A stretch of DNA of 64,000 nucleotides from Oscillospiraceae bacterium (GCA_015068325.1 SVKQ01000008.1:62001-126000), one strand, 5' to 3'; shown: positions 9,067 to 17,726, counted from the stretch's first letter. Program-made: numbers and translations. The notes: generated by a model not told the origin, from the letters alone.

Positions 9067-9091
9067 CTTTTGGCGGATAATTGCATACAAT
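9063..9091 (+). promoter_or_regulatory. Predicted hisS promoter
   Basis: TTGACT and TACAAT with a 17-base spacer. The -35 element overlaps the mgsA stop codon. Confidence 0.8.
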
Positions 9092-9097
9092 AGTGAC

Positions 9098-9375
9098 TCG
9101 GAGTTGCCCGGACGCTTTGGCGGCCGCGGCGCCGCGATGACGGGGCAGGAGTAGCTCCACACCGCCGCACACAGAGAGGCGCGCCTTTGGCTGCAAGCGC
9201 GCTGCGGCAGACGGAGGGAAGACAGCACCTGAGCGGAGGCAGAAACGCCTGCGGACGGCTCCCCGCATCCGCGGAGCCAAAAAGGGCCTGCCCTGCAGGC
9301 TGAATTTGGGTGGCACCACGAAGTGTTTGATGCAACGCTCTCGTCCCAAACAGGGGACGGGAGCGTTTTTCGCAA
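9098..9375 (+). promoter_or_regulatory. T-box riboswitch leader of hisS (predicted tRNA-His sensor)
   Basis: The 373-base gap before hisS holds a T-box leader. The T-box sequence GGGTGGCACCACG is at 9308-9320. It is followed by a 13-bp terminator hairpin (9335-9347 with 9354-9366, one G.U pair) and a T run. Upstream are Stem I elements: an AGTA segment near 9151, AGAGAG near 9173, and GGGAAGACAG before CAC at 9226-9228, the likely His specifier codon. Uncharged tRNA-His would stabilise the antiterminator and allow hisS expression. Confidence 0.85.
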
Positions 9376-9439
9376 AATCCCCCATGAAAAAGAAACTGAC
9401 CCGCCCGCAGCGGGCGGAGGAGATAAGGAGAGCTTGCAT

Positions 9440-10798
9440 ATGGAGAAGATGAAGCCCCGGACGCTGTCCGGCTTTATGGAGCTTCTGCCCCGGCCTCAGC
9501 AGCAGATGGAGCGGATGATGGACGTGCTGCGCCGCACCTATGCGCTGTATGGTTTCACGCCGCTGGACACCCCCGTCATCGAGTCCAGCGAAGTGCTGCT
9601 GGCCAAGGGCGGCGGCGATACGGAAAAGCAGATCTACCGCTTCACGAAGGGCGACAGCGATCTGGCGTTGCGGTTCGATCTGACGGTGCCGTTGGCCAAA
9701 TACGTGGCACTGCACTACAATGAGCTGGCATTCCCCTTCCGCCGCTATCAGATCGGCAAGGTATACCGGGGCGAGCGGGCCCAGCGGGGCCGCTTCCGGG
9801 AGTTCTACCAGGCCGACATCGACGTGATCGGCGACGGAAAGCTGGATATCACCAACGAGGCGGAGATCCCCGCCATCATCTATCAGACCTTTACCACACT
9901 GGGCCTGCGGCGCTTCCAGATCCGGGTCAACAACCGCAAGATCCTCAACGGCTTTTACGCCATGCTGGGCCTGACGGGGCGCAGCGGCGACATCATGCGC
10001 ACCGTGGACAAGCTGGACAAGATCGGTCCGGACAAGGTCCGCGCCTGTCTGGTGGAGGACTGCGCCCTGACCGGAGAGCAGGCGGATGAGATCCTGTCTT
10101 TCATCGCCATCAGCGGTTCCAACGAACAGGTGCTCGCCGCCCTGTCGGGCTATGCAGGCCGGAACGGGATCTTCGACCAGGGCCTGGACGAGCTGAACGC
10201 GGTGGTACAGTATCTGGCCGCCTTCGGCGTGCCGGAGGACCATTTCGCCGTGGACCTGACCATCGCCCGGGGGCTTGACTACTACACCGGCACCGTGTAC
10301 GAGACCACACTGCTGGATCACCCGGAGATCGGCTCCGTCTGCTCCGGCGGCCGGTACGACAACCTGGCCGAGTACTACACCGACCGGCAACTGCCCGGCG
10401 TGGGCATCTCCATCGGTCTGACCCGGCTGTTCTATGTGCTGGGCGAGCAGGGCATGCTGAACGACGATCTTCCCACCGCCCCGGCTGACGTGCTGATCCT
10501 GCCCATGGCCGACGACCTCGCCCCGGCCATCTCTCTGGCCACCCGTCTGCGCGCCGCCGGCGTGCGCACCCAACTCTATACCGAAGCCAAGAAGTTTAAG
10601 GCCAAAATGGCCTATGCCGACAGGCAGGGCATCCCCTATGTGATTTTCCTGGGCGAAGACGAGATCGCCCGCAGCGTGGTCACCTGCAAGGACATGCTCT
10701 CCGGCGAACAGACCACCTTGGACTTCGACGGGACGCTGGCGCGGATCCGGTCCGGTCTGGCGGCGAAGAACGCCGGCGCGGTGATCCGGGAGCGGTAA
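9440..10798 (+). CDS. hisS: Histidyl-tRNA synthetase
   Basis: A 452-residue class II synthetase. Motif 2 is in YQIGKVYRGERAQRGRFREF, the HisRS-specific signature is ARGLDYYTGTVYE, and the C-terminal anticodon-binding domain starts near residue 350. ATG 9440 is chosen because AAGGAG lies nine bases upstream; the longer open frame runs back through the T-box terminator and is not plausible. aspS follows after 83 bases. Confidence 0.95.
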   Translation: MEKMKPRTLSGFMELLPRPQQQMERMMDVLRRTYALYGFTPLDTPVIESSEVLLAKGGGDTEKQIYRFTKGDSDLALRFDLTVPLAKYVALHYNELAFPFRRYQIGKVYRGERAQRGRFREFYQADIDVIGDGKLDITNEAEIPAIIYQTFTTLGLRRFQIRVNNRKILNGFYAMLGLTGRSGDIMRTVDKLDKIGPDKVRACLVEDCALTGEQADEILSFIAISGSNEQVLAALSGYAGRNGIFDQGLDELNAVVQYLAAFGVPEDHFAVDLTIARGLDYYTGTVYETTLLDHPEIGSVCSGGRYDNLAEYYTDRQLPGVGISIGLTRLFYVLGEQGMLNDDLPTAPADVLILPMADDLAPAISLATRLRAAGVRTQLYTEAKKFKAKMAYADRQGIPYVIFLGEDEIARSVVTCKDMLSGEQTTLDFDGTLARIRSGLAAKNAGAVIRER

Positions 10799-10881
10799 GG
10801 GCGCAGGAGTCGAATACGTTTCGTATATTCTTTCAACTATAATACAAATTATTATCGTTTTGACAAAGGAGAGACAGAGTT

Positions 10882-12654
10882 ATGATGCAGATGCGCACGC
10901 ATACCTGCAACGAGCTGCGCCTGAGCGACGCGGGCAGGCAGGTAAAGCTGGTGGGCTGGATGGAAAACGTCCGCGTGGTGGGCAGCAACTTTGCTTTTGT
11001 GGTGCTGCGGGATTTCTACGGTACCACCCAGGTGGTGATCGAGTCGGAGGACATGATGGCCGCCATCCGCGACGTGAACAAGGAATCCACCATCTCGGTG
11101 GAGGGCGTGGTGCGGGAGCGCTCCAGCAAGAATCCCAAGCTGCCCACTGGTGAGATCGAAGTAGTGCCCAACCGGATCGAGGTGCTGGGCCGCTGCCGCT
11201 ACAACAGCCTGCCCTTTGAGATCAACCGCAGCCGCGAGGCCGACGAGACGGCCCGGCTGAAGTACCGCTATCTGGATCTGCGCAACCCGGCAGTGAAGAA
11301 TAACATCATCCTGCGCTGCCAGGTAGTGGCCGCCCTGCGCGCCGCCATGACGGAGCACGGCTTTCTGGAGATCACCACCCCCATCCTGACAGCCAGCTCC
11401 CCGGAGGGTGCCCGGGACTATCTGGTGCCGGCCCGGAAGCACCCCGGCAAGTTCTATGCGCTGCCCCAAGCGCCCCAGCAGTTCAAGCAGCTGCTGATGA
11501 CCTCCGGCTTCGACCGCTATTTCCAGATTGCCCCCTGCTTCCGGGACGAGGACGCCCGGGGAGACCGGTCCCCCGGCGAATTCTATCAGTTAGATATGGA
11601 GATGGCCTTCGCCACCCAGGACGACGTATTCGCCGTGCTGGAGGACGTGCTGCCCCCCATCTTTGCCAAGTACGGCACCTATGACGTGGCCTCCGCCGCG
11701 CCCTTCCGCCGCATCGCCTACAACGATGCCCTGGCCGCCTACGGCTCCGACAAGCCGGACCTGCGCATTGATCTCACCTGCAAGGATGTGTCAACCCTCT
11801 TCGTCGACTCCGCCTTCGAGCCCCTGCAGGGCAAGACCGTGAAGATGGTGGACATCACCGACTGCGCGCTGACCCGCAAGCAGGTGGAAAAGCTCCTGAC
11901 CGACTGCGAGGTGCAGTCCGGCGTGAAGGGCTACTGGTTCAAGGTAGACGAGTCCGGTGAGCTGGCCGGCGGCATCGCCAAGTTCGTCACCCCAGTGCAG
12001 GAGGAACTGGCCAAGGTGCTTTGCCTGCGGCCGGGCACGCTGGTGGTGGTCTCTGCCGGCGAGTACGCCGTCAAGTCCGCCGGCGTACAGATCAAAACCT
12101 TCGGTCCCGCCTGCGAGGGCCACATGGACAAAGAGCGCTACGAATTCTGCTGGATCGTGGACTTTCCTATGTACGAGATCGGCGATGAGTCCGGCGAACT
12201 GGAGTTCTGCCACAATCCCTTCTCCATGCCTAGCGGCGGTCTGGAAACGCTGCTGAAGGCAGAGCGGGGAGAACTTGATCCTTTGGACATCTATGCCAAC
12301 CAATACGACCTGGTGTGCAACGGCGTGGAGCTGAGTTCCGGCGCAGTCCGGAACCACGACCCCGAGATCATGGTCAAGGCCTTTGAGCTGGTACGGCTGG
12401 GTGAGGAGGACGTGAAGAAGAAATTCCCCGCCATGTACAACGCCTTCTGCTACGGTGCGCCGCCCCACGCCGGCATCGCCCCGGGCGTGGACCGCATGGT
12501 GATGCTGCTGGCCGGCGAGAGCTCCATCCGCGAGATCATCCCCTTCCCCATGAACAAGAACGCCCAGGACGTGATGATGGGTGCGCCCTCCGAGGTAACC
12601 CAAAAGCAGCTGGATGAGCTGCACATCGCCGTGGTGGGCGAGGTGGAGGCATGA
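10882..12654 (+). CDS. aspS: Aspartyl-tRNA synthetase
   Basis: A 590-residue bacterial-type class II synthetase with an N-terminal OB-fold anticodon-binding domain (about 1-110), a catalytic core with FRDEDARGDRSPGEF (motif 2), a bacterial GAD insertion (about 290-420) and motif 3 in GVDRMVMLLAGESSIREI. AAAGGAG precedes ATG 10882; a second ATG follows directly. TATAAT at 10838 may be a -10 element, without a good -35. The OB-fold loop that reads the anticodon is divergent: VRVVGSN where many AspRS have a basic RRD(L/H)G segment. Confidence 0.93.
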   Translation: MMQMRTHTCNELRLSDAGRQVKLVGWMENVRVVGSNFAFVVLRDFYGTTQVVIESEDMMAAIRDVNKESTISVEGVVRERSSKNPKLPTGEIEVVPNRIEVLGRCRYNSLPFEINRSREADETARLKYRYLDLRNPAVKNNIILRCQVVAALRAAMTEHGFLEITTPILTASSPEGARDYLVPARKHPGKFYALPQAPQQFKQLLMTSGFDRYFQIAPCFRDEDARGDRSPGEFYQLDMEMAFATQDDVFAVLEDVLPPIFAKYGTYDVASAAPFRRIAYNDALAAYGSDKPDLRIDLTCKDVSTLFVDSAFEPLQGKTVKMVDITDCALTRKQVEKLLTDCEVQSGVKGYWFKVDESGELAGGIAKFVTPVQEELAKVLCLRPGTLVVVSAGEYAVKSAGVQIKTFGPACEGHMDKERYEFCWIVDFPMYEIGDESGELEFCHNPFSMPSGGLETLLKAERGELDPLDIYANQYDLVCNGVELSSGAVRNHDPEIMVKAFELVRLGEEDVKKKFPAMYNAFCYGAPPHAGIAPGVDRMVMLLAGESSIREIIPFPMNKNAQDVMMGAPSEVTQKQLDELHIAVVGEVEA

Positions 12655-12908
12655 CCGTGTCCCGCAAGCGACCATCCAGGGCCCGCAAGCGGGTCGCACC
12701 GTTGGCGTGGGCGCTGTTCTTCATCCTACTGCTGGGCACCGCCATCGGTCTGGTGCTGTGGGGCGGGACCGTCGCGCCCGTTCCCCGGTGGGTCACCATC
12801 CTCTATGCCGTCATCTACGGCGGCTTGATCATCGGTATCGTTGCGGCGCTGATCCAGCGCCTGTGGGAAATTGAGAAAGGAGAAGAAGATGAAGCTGCTC
12901 AATATTGA
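12651..12908 (+). CDS. Small membrane protein, two predicted helices, unknown function
   Basis: 85 residues: a basic N-terminus (SRKRPSRARKR), two hydrophobic helices (about 18-40 and 47-68) and an acidic tail. Its ATG overlaps the aspS stop by four bases, so it is translationally coupled to aspS. I do not recognise the family. Its end overlaps the start of the next gene by 20 bases. Confidence 0.7.
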   Translation: MTVSRKRPSRARKRVAPLAWALFFILLLGTAIGLVLWGGTVAPVPRWVTILYAVIYGGLIIGIVAALIQRLWEIEKGEEDEAAQY

Positions 12909-13200
12909 CTACATTCCGGGCGCGGAGATCGAAGTTCTGGGCATGGTGCGTGGTGCTGTGGTGCAGAGCAAGCACTTTGGCAAGGACCTGATGGCCGGGC
13001 TGAAGACGCTGGTGGGCGGTGAGATCACGGGCTATACGGAGATGCTGGCTGAGGCCCGTCAGATCGCCACCAAGCGCATGGTGGACGAGGCCGAGGCGCA
13101 GGGCGCCGATGCCATTGTCAACGTGCGCTACAGCAGCAGTGCCATCATGGACGGCGCTGCGGAGGTGCTGGCCTACGGCACGGCGGTACGGATCAAGTAA
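12889..13200 (+). CDS. UPF0145 (YbjQ-like) protein
   Basis: 103 residues matching the YbjQ/UPF0145 pattern: a GAEIEVLGMVRGAVVQSKH opening, a central EARQIATKRMVDEAEAQGADAIVNVRY segment and a final AYGTAVRI. The function is not established; the family forms pentameric rings of unknown role. ATG 12889 is supported by AAAGGAG six bases upstream. It is the last gene before a terminator. Confidence 0.8.
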   Translation: MKLLNIDYIPGAEIEVLGMVRGAVVQSKHFGKDLMAGLKTLVGGEITGYTEMLAEARQIATKRMVDEAEAQGADAIVNVRYSSSAIMDGAAEVLAYGTAVRIK

Positions 13201-13212
13201 CTCTGTGTCGGC

Positions 13213-13241
13213 AAAATGGGCGGCGATATGCCGCCCATTTT
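13213..13241. terminator. Intrinsic terminator
   Basis: A 12-bp perfect stem (AAAATGGGCGGC with its complement) and five-base loop, 12 bases after the UPF0145 stop codon. It ends in TTTT and could act on both strands. Confidence 0.75.
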
Positions 13242-13266
13242 CATCCAAATCTGTCAGGAGAACTAC

Positions 13267-14412
13267 ATGGAAACTGTCAAGCTGTATTATGAGGACGCAT
13301 ATCTGCGTCGCTTTGAGGCGGCCGTGGTGTCCTGCGAGCCGTCAAAGGGCGGCTGGGCCGTGGTGCTGGACCGCACCGCTTTCTACCCCGAGGGCGGCGG
13401 CCAGCCCGCCGACCACGGCACGCTGTCCGGTGTCCGGGTACTGGACGTGCATGAAAAGGGCGGTGTCATCTCCCATACGTGTGACGGGCCGCTGCCTGCG
13501 GGTGAGACGGTCTGCGGCGAGATCGACTGGGCGCGGCGGTTCGACCACATGCAGCAGCACTCCGGCGAGCACATCGTCAGCGGCATGCTGTGCGAGTCCT
13601 TTCACTGCGACAACGTAGGCTTCCACTTGGGCGCCGACACGGTGATCATCGACTACAACGCCGATATTTCCTGGGAAAGCGTGCAGAAAGTCGAGCGGCT
13701 GGCCAACGAGTACATCTGGGCCGATCGGCCGCTGCAGGTACTGTGGCCGACATCGGAGGAGCTGGCGGCGCTGCCCTACCGCAGCAAGAAGGAGCTGACC
13801 GGCGCCGTGCGCATCGTATCCTTCCCCGGGGCGGACAGGTGCGCCTGCTGCGGCACCCATGTGTCCTCCGCCGGCCAGGTGGGGCTGGTGAAATTTCTGT
13901 CCTGTCAGAAGTTCCGGGACGGCGTGCGCCTGGAGCTGGTCTGCGGCGGCCGGGCGCTGCGATATCTCTCCGGCTGCTGGGAACAGGCCGTGGCCGCGGG
14001 GCAGGCCCTGTCGGTGAAGCCGCTGGCCGTAGTCGACGGCGTGGAGCGGATACAGCGGGAGTTGGGGGAGGAAAAGGCCCGGTGCGCCGCCGCGGAGGCA
14101 GAACTGTTCGGCCACATCTCCCGGGAATATGCAGGGCAGGGCGACGTGCTGCTGTTCCGCCCGCCCATGTCTTCCGACGGTGTGCGCCGGCTGTGCGACG
14201 CCGTCAGCGCCGTGTGCGGCGGCCGCTGCGCCGTATTTGCCGGGGAGGGAGTGGCCTACAAATACGCCGTGATCCATCCGGATCAGGACATCCGCGGCTG
14301 GGTGAAGGCGCTCAACAGTGCCCTGCACGGCCGCGGCGGCGGGCGAGACGGCTTCGCCCAGGGCAGCGTACAGGCCGACGAGGCGGCGATCCGCACCTTT
14401 TTTGCCGGCTGA
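13267..14412 (+). CDS. AlaX-type alanyl-tRNA editing protein
   Basis: A 381-residue stand-alone relative of the AlaRS editing domain, expected to hydrolyse Ser-tRNA-Ala or Gly-tRNA-Ala. RTAFYPEGGGQPAD is the conserved N-terminal signature. Zinc ligands are HMQQHSGEH and CACCGTH. The C-terminus, GGGRDGFAQG, is a DHHA1 domain, making this the long AlaX form. ATG 13267 is preceded by CAGGAG. It stands as its own unit between two terminators. Confidence 0.88.
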   Translation: METVKLYYEDAYLRRFEAAVVSCEPSKGGWAVVLDRTAFYPEGGGQPADHGTLSGVRVLDVHEKGGVISHTCDGPLPAGETVCGEIDWARRFDHMQQHSGEHIVSGMLCESFHCDNVGFHLGADTVIIDYNADISWESVQKVERLANEYIWADRPLQVLWPTSEELAALPYRSKKELTGAVRIVSFPGADRCACCGTHVSSAGQVGLVKFLSCQKFRDGVRLELVCGGRALRYLSGCWEQAVAAGQALSVKPLAVVDGVERIQRELGEEKARCAAAEAELFGHISREYAGQGDVLLFRPPMSSDGVRRLCDAVSAVCGGRCAVFAGEGVAYKYAVIHPDQDIRGWVKALNSALHGRGGGRDGFAQGSVQADEAAIRTFFAG

Positions 14413-14454
14413 CAGGCAGGTTTTCTCCGTATTGTTGCAGTTCTTCTAAAAAAC

Positions 14455-14500
14455 AGCGCCGAAAAGTTGGCAAAACCGGCTTTTCGGCGCTTTTCTTTTT
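14455..14500 (+). terminator. Intrinsic terminator
   Basis: A 12-bp stem (14455-14466 with 14480-14491) followed by TTTTCTTTTT, 42 bases after the alanyl-tRNA editing gene. Confidence 0.85.
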
Positions 14501-14562
14501 CGCCGGTCTGTGTTAGAATATGCACCTGTGAAACCTTTTTCGGAAAGAGGAACGTACCCGTT

Positions 14563-15933
14563 ATGCAGGAGAACAAGCTGGGCACCATGCCCGTTTCCAA
14601 GCTGATCTGGAATATGTCGCTGCCCATCATCGCCTCCATGCTGGTGCAGGCGCTGTACAACATCGTGGACAGCGTGTTCGTGTCCATGGTCAGCGAGCCG
14701 TCGCTGACCGCCGTGTCCCTGGCCTTTCCCGCCCAGCAGCTGATGATCGGCCTGGCCACCGGCACCGCCGTGGGTGTCAACGCCCTGATGGGCCGGGCGC
14801 TGGGCGCGCGGCAGCAGGAGCGGGCCGATGCGGTAGCCATCAACGGCGTGTTCTTGGCCTTTGTGGGCTTCGTCATCTCCGCCGCGCTGGGTCTGTCGCT
14901 GAGCGATGTGTTCTTCCGGGCCCAGACGCAGGTGGGGGAGATCATCGCCCTGGGCGACAGCTATCTGCGCATCGTCACCGGCGGCTCCATCGCCGTGTTC
15001 GGCCAGGTGATGTTCGAGCGGCTGCTGCAGGGTACCGGCCGCTCCCGTTACTCCATGTATACCCAGGGTCTGGGCGCCATCGTCAACATGATCCTGGATC
15101 CGGTGTTCATCTTCGTGTTCAGGCTGGGTGTGGCCGGCGCCGCCATCGCCACGCTGATCGGCCAGTGCTGCGGCTGCGCGCTGGCGATCTACTTCAACCT
15201 GACCAAAAACCATGACATCCACCTGCGCTTCCGGGGTTTCCGGCCCAACTGGCACATCGTGGGCGGCATCTACGCCATCGGTCTGCCCTCCGTCATCATG
15301 ATGGCGGTGGGGTCGCTGATGACCTTTCTGATGAACAAGATCCTCATCACCTGGCACAGCGCCCATGAGACGGCCGCCACCGCCTTCGGCGTGTATTTCA
15401 AGTTGAACAGCTTCGTCTTCATGCCTGTGTTCGGCCTGAACAACGGCGTGGTGCCCATCATCGCCTACAACTACGGCGCCCAGAACCGCAGCCGTCTCAC
15501 CGAGGCCATCCGCCGCAGCGTCGTATACGCCTCCGCCATCATGCTGGTGGGTATGGCCGTCTTCCTGTTGGTGCCCCATCTGCTGCTGCAGATCTTCAGC
15601 GCCACCGACACCCTGCTGGCCGTGGGCACGCCCTGCCTGCGGATCATCGCCCTGAGCTTCTCCTTTGCCGGCGCCTGCATTGCTCTGGGCAGCGCCTTTC
15701 AGGCGCTGGGTAAAGCTGTCTACTCCATGATCAACTCCATCGTGCGCCAACTGGTGTTCCTGATCCCCGCCGCCTATGTACTGGCCCGCTACGGCGCCTC
15801 CGTCGGCAACAGCAACCTGGTATGGTGGTCCTATCCCATCGCGGAGGTGGCCTCCCTGGTAATGACACTGGTCTTCTTCCGGCGTGTATACCGGACGTTG
15901 ATCGTCCACCTGCCGGAGCACGGCAAGCAGTAA
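14563..15933 (+). CDS. MATE family efflux transporter
   Basis: A 456-residue, twelve-helix transporter of the multidrug and toxic compound extrusion family, which exports cationic compounds using a Na+ or H+ gradient. Two homologous halves are visible, each opening with a MATE signature (PIIASMLVQALYNIVDSVFVS in the first, FGLNNGVVPIIAYNYGAQN in the second). ATG 14563 has AAAGAGG about 12 bases upstream. TAGAAT at 14514 may be the -10. The substrate cannot be told from sequence. Confidence 0.9.
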   Translation: MQENKLGTMPVSKLIWNMSLPIIASMLVQALYNIVDSVFVSMVSEPSLTAVSLAFPAQQLMIGLATGTAVGVNALMGRALGARQQERADAVAINGVFLAFVGFVISAALGLSLSDVFFRAQTQVGEIIALGDSYLRIVTGGSIAVFGQVMFERLLQGTGRSRYSMYTQGLGAIVNMILDPVFIFVFRLGVAGAAIATLIGQCCGCALAIYFNLTKNHDIHLRFRGFRPNWHIVGGIYAIGLPSVIMMAVGSLMTFLMNKILITWHSAHETAATAFGVYFKLNSFVFMPVFGLNNGVVPIIAYNYGAQNRSRLTEAIRRSVVYASAIMLVGMAVFLLVPHLLLQIFSATDTLLAVGTPCLRIIALSFSFAGACIALGSAFQALGKAVYSMINSIVRQLVFLIPAAYVLARYGASVGNSNLVWWSYPIAEVASLVMTLVFFRRVYRTLIVHLPEHGKQ

Positions 15934-15940
15934 CCTCTGA

Positions 15941-15965
15941 CGCCCCGCCTCCGCGGGGCGTTTTT
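15941..15965 (+). terminator. Intrinsic terminator
   Basis: An 8-bp all-G/C stem CGCCCCGC with a CTCC loop, then TTTTT, eight bases after the MATE gene. Confidence 0.9.
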
Positions 15966-15977
15966 CTCTGCGACACC

Positions 15978-16006
15978 TTGCAAAACAGGGCACCGCGGGG
16001 TACAAT
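15978..16006 (+). promoter_or_regulatory. Predicted nadE promoter
   Basis: TTGCAA and TACAAT with a 17-base spacer, 34 bases upstream of the nadE ATG. Confidence 0.75.
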
Positions 16007-16039
16007 ATATGTGAGAACATCGTTGGAGGAGGGCCTTAC

Positions 16040-16822
16040 ATGGAATTCAACGCGAAGCTGCAGCTGGCCGGGCTGCTGGAGTGGATGGACCGGCAGATGA
16101 AGTCCTGTGGCGGACAGACGGCCGTCATCGGCATCTCCGGCGGCAAGGACAGCTCCGTCGTGGCAGCTCTGTCGGTGGCAGCCTACGGTCGGGAACACGT
16201 ATACGGCGTGCTGATGCCGGACGGCGTGCAGCCGGACATCGACTACAGCCGCGATCTGGCGGAGCTCTTGGGGATCCCCCACTGCACCATCGATATCCAC
16301 GCCGCGGTGCGGGGCGTACTGGATCAGATGGAAGGCGTCGGCTTCGAGCCCAGCCGACAGACCACGGTGAATCTGCCCTCCCGCATCCGCATGTGCACCC
16401 TCTACGCCGTGGCCCAGACGCTGCCGGCCGGCATCGTCATCAACACCTCCAACCTCAGCGAGGACTGGGTGGGCTACTGCACCGTCTACGGCGACAGCGC
16501 CGGTGCCTTCTCTCCCCTGGGCATGTACACCACCGAGGAGGTCATCGCCCTGGGCCGGGAGCTGCACCTGCCGGAGAAGTTCCTCATCAAGCCGCCCTCC
16601 GACGGCCTCACCGGCCTCACCGACGAGGACAACCTAGGCTTCACCTACCACGCTGTCAATGAATACATCCGCCGGGGCACGGTGGAACCGGCTGTCAAGG
16701 AGCAGATCGACCGCAGACACCGCACCAGCCGCTTCAAATTCCAGACCATGCCGGTGTATCAGAACGGTCTTCCCATGGCGATTCCGGACGAGACCGATTT
16801 TTACAACCCGAACAAAAAGTGA
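16040..16822 (+). CDS. nadE: Ammonia-dependent NAD+ synthetase
   Basis: A 260-residue enzyme performing the last step of NAD synthesis, amidating nicotinic acid adenine dinucleotide with ATP and ammonia. The PP-loop motif is GISGGKDSSVVAAL (about residues 30-43), and TSNLSEDWVGYCTVYGDSAG is the NadE signature. It lacks the nitrilase-type glutaminase domain of long NadE proteins, so it should use free ammonia. GGAGG precedes the ATG. A weak hairpin follows it but without a T run. Confidence 0.93.
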   Translation: MEFNAKLQLAGLLEWMDRQMKSCGGQTAVIGISGGKDSSVVAALSVAAYGREHVYGVLMPDGVQPDIDYSRDLAELLGIPHCTIDIHAAVRGVLDQMEGVGFEPSRQTTVNLPSRIRMCTLYAVAQTLPAGIVINTSNLSEDWVGYCTVYGDSAGAFSPLGMYTTEEVIALGRELHLPEKFLIKPPSDGLTGLTDEDNLGFTYHAVNEYIRRGTVEPAVKEQIDRRHRTSRFKFQTMPVYQNGLPMAIPDETDFYNPNKK

Positions 16823-16911
16823 ACCCCGGCACAAAATATAGGGGTCGTTCGATTTATGACCGCAACCCCTTGGAATGATACGAGAAATTATGTCAAAGGT
16901 GAAAAAAGTGC

Positions 16912-16940
16912 TTGCAATTTCCGCCCGGAGATGCTAAAAT
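16912..16940 (+). promoter_or_regulatory. Predicted rpsT promoter
   Basis: TTGCAA and TAAAAT with a 17-base spacer, about 60 bases before the rpsT start codon. Confidence 0.8.
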
Positions 16941-17001
16941 ATCATCCTGCGTGGAAGTCTTTGTGACCGAAACGGATTCTGATATCGGGGAGGTGTTTGG
17001 T

Positions 17002-17265
17002 TTGCCGAATATCAAGTCTGCAAAGAAGCGCGTTCTTCTGGCTGAGGCCCGCAATGCCCGCAACAAGGCCAGCAAGTCCGCTCTGAAGACTGCTATCAAG
17101 AAGTTCGAGGCTGCTGCCGCCGAAGGCAATCGCACCGAGGCCGAGGGCACTTACAAGGTGGCGGTGAAGGCCATCGACAAGGCCGCTGCCAAGGGTCTGC
17201 TGCACAAGAACAACGCCGCTCACAAGAAGAGCGCGCTGACGCTGAAGCTGAACAACGTCGACTGA
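17002..17265 (+). CDS. rpsT: 30S ribosomal protein S20, TTG start
   Basis: An 87-residue, Lys- and Ala-rich three-helix protein that binds the 5' domain of 16S rRNA. It begins MPNIKSAKKR, the S20 N-terminus. The start is TTG at 17002 with GGGGAGG eight bases upstream; no ATG is available. E. coli rpsT also starts with UUG, where the weak start takes part in autoregulation, so similar control is possible here (inference). Its own promoter and terminator flank it. Confidence 0.95.
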   Translation: MPNIKSAKKRVLLAEARNARNKASKSALKTAIKKFEAAAAEGNRTEAEGTYKVAVKAIDKAAAKGLLHKNNAAHKKSALTLKLNNVD

Positions 17266-17276
17266 TTGAACCAAAC

Positions 17277-17305
17277 AAAAGGACATCCGGATGGATGTCC
17301 TTTTT
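17277..17305 (+). terminator. Intrinsic terminator of rpsT
   Basis: A stem AAAAGGACATCC (17277-17288) with its complement at 17293-17304 and a GGAT loop, followed by T residues. Confidence 0.88.
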
Positions 17306-17333
17306 CCATTGTCAGGGAGGGGAGTTGAGCGTG

Positions 17334-17660
17334 ATGGCATACCCTGCAGAGGATGTATTGCAGACGTGGCTGGATGCCCTGTCCGGCCTGGACATTCGCG
17401 TAAAGAAGATGTTCGGCTGCTTCTGCGTATACTGCAGCGGTCAGGCCGTGGGCTGGCTCAGCGAAACGGTGTTCTCCTTGAAGGAGGTAGGGCTTACCTA
17501 TCTGCCGGAGAGCCTGGAGCGTCCGCTTCCAGGCGCGTCGATCCGGGAGATCGTGATCCCGCTGGACCTGTGCCGTGCGCCGTGGCTTCCACAGGCGGTG
17601 CGCGACACCGCCGAGGCGGTGGCCACCCAAAAAGAGCGAAACGGCGGCCGGAGCCGCTGA
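17334..17660 (+). CDS. TfoX N-terminal-domain-like protein
   Basis: About 108 residues resembling the TfoX N-terminal domain: the VKKMFGCFCVYCSGQAVGWL stretch corresponds to the family's RxMFGGYGxYxxG segment, followed by SLKEVGLTYLPESL. It lacks the TfoX C-terminal domain. Stand-alone domains of this type have no settled role outside competence control in Gammaproteobacteria. Start uncertain: GTG 17331 or ATG 17334, both after a GGGAGGGGAG stretch. Confidence 0.55.
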   Translation: MAYPAEDVLQTWLDALSGLDIRVKKMFGCFCVYCSGQAVGWLSETVFSLKEVGLTYLPESLERPLPGASIREIVIPLDLCRAPWLPQAVRDTAEAVATQKERNGGRSR

Positions 17661-17691
17661 GCATCATTCCCGCTCTGTCCGCATTTTTCCC

Positions 17692-17720
17692 TTGACGCGG
17701 CAGGGAAAACATGATATCCT
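17692..17720 (+). promoter_or_regulatory. Predicted glyQS promoter
   Basis: TTGACG and TATCCT with a 17-base spacer, directly upstream of the glycine T-box leader. Confidence 0.7.
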
Positions 17721-17726
17721 TGCAAA

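Noticed and set aside
9300-9439. In-frame N-terminal extension of HisRS
   Set aside because: It reads through the T-box anti-terminator and terminator; the real ribosome-binding site is at 9425.
10811-10830. Operator or terminator before aspS (AATACG...CGTATT)
   Set aside because: The repeat is only six bases on each arm and no T run or second copy supports a function.
16850-16890. Terminator between nadE and rpsT
   Set aside because: AGGGGT and ACCCCT can pair around a long loop, but no T run follows.
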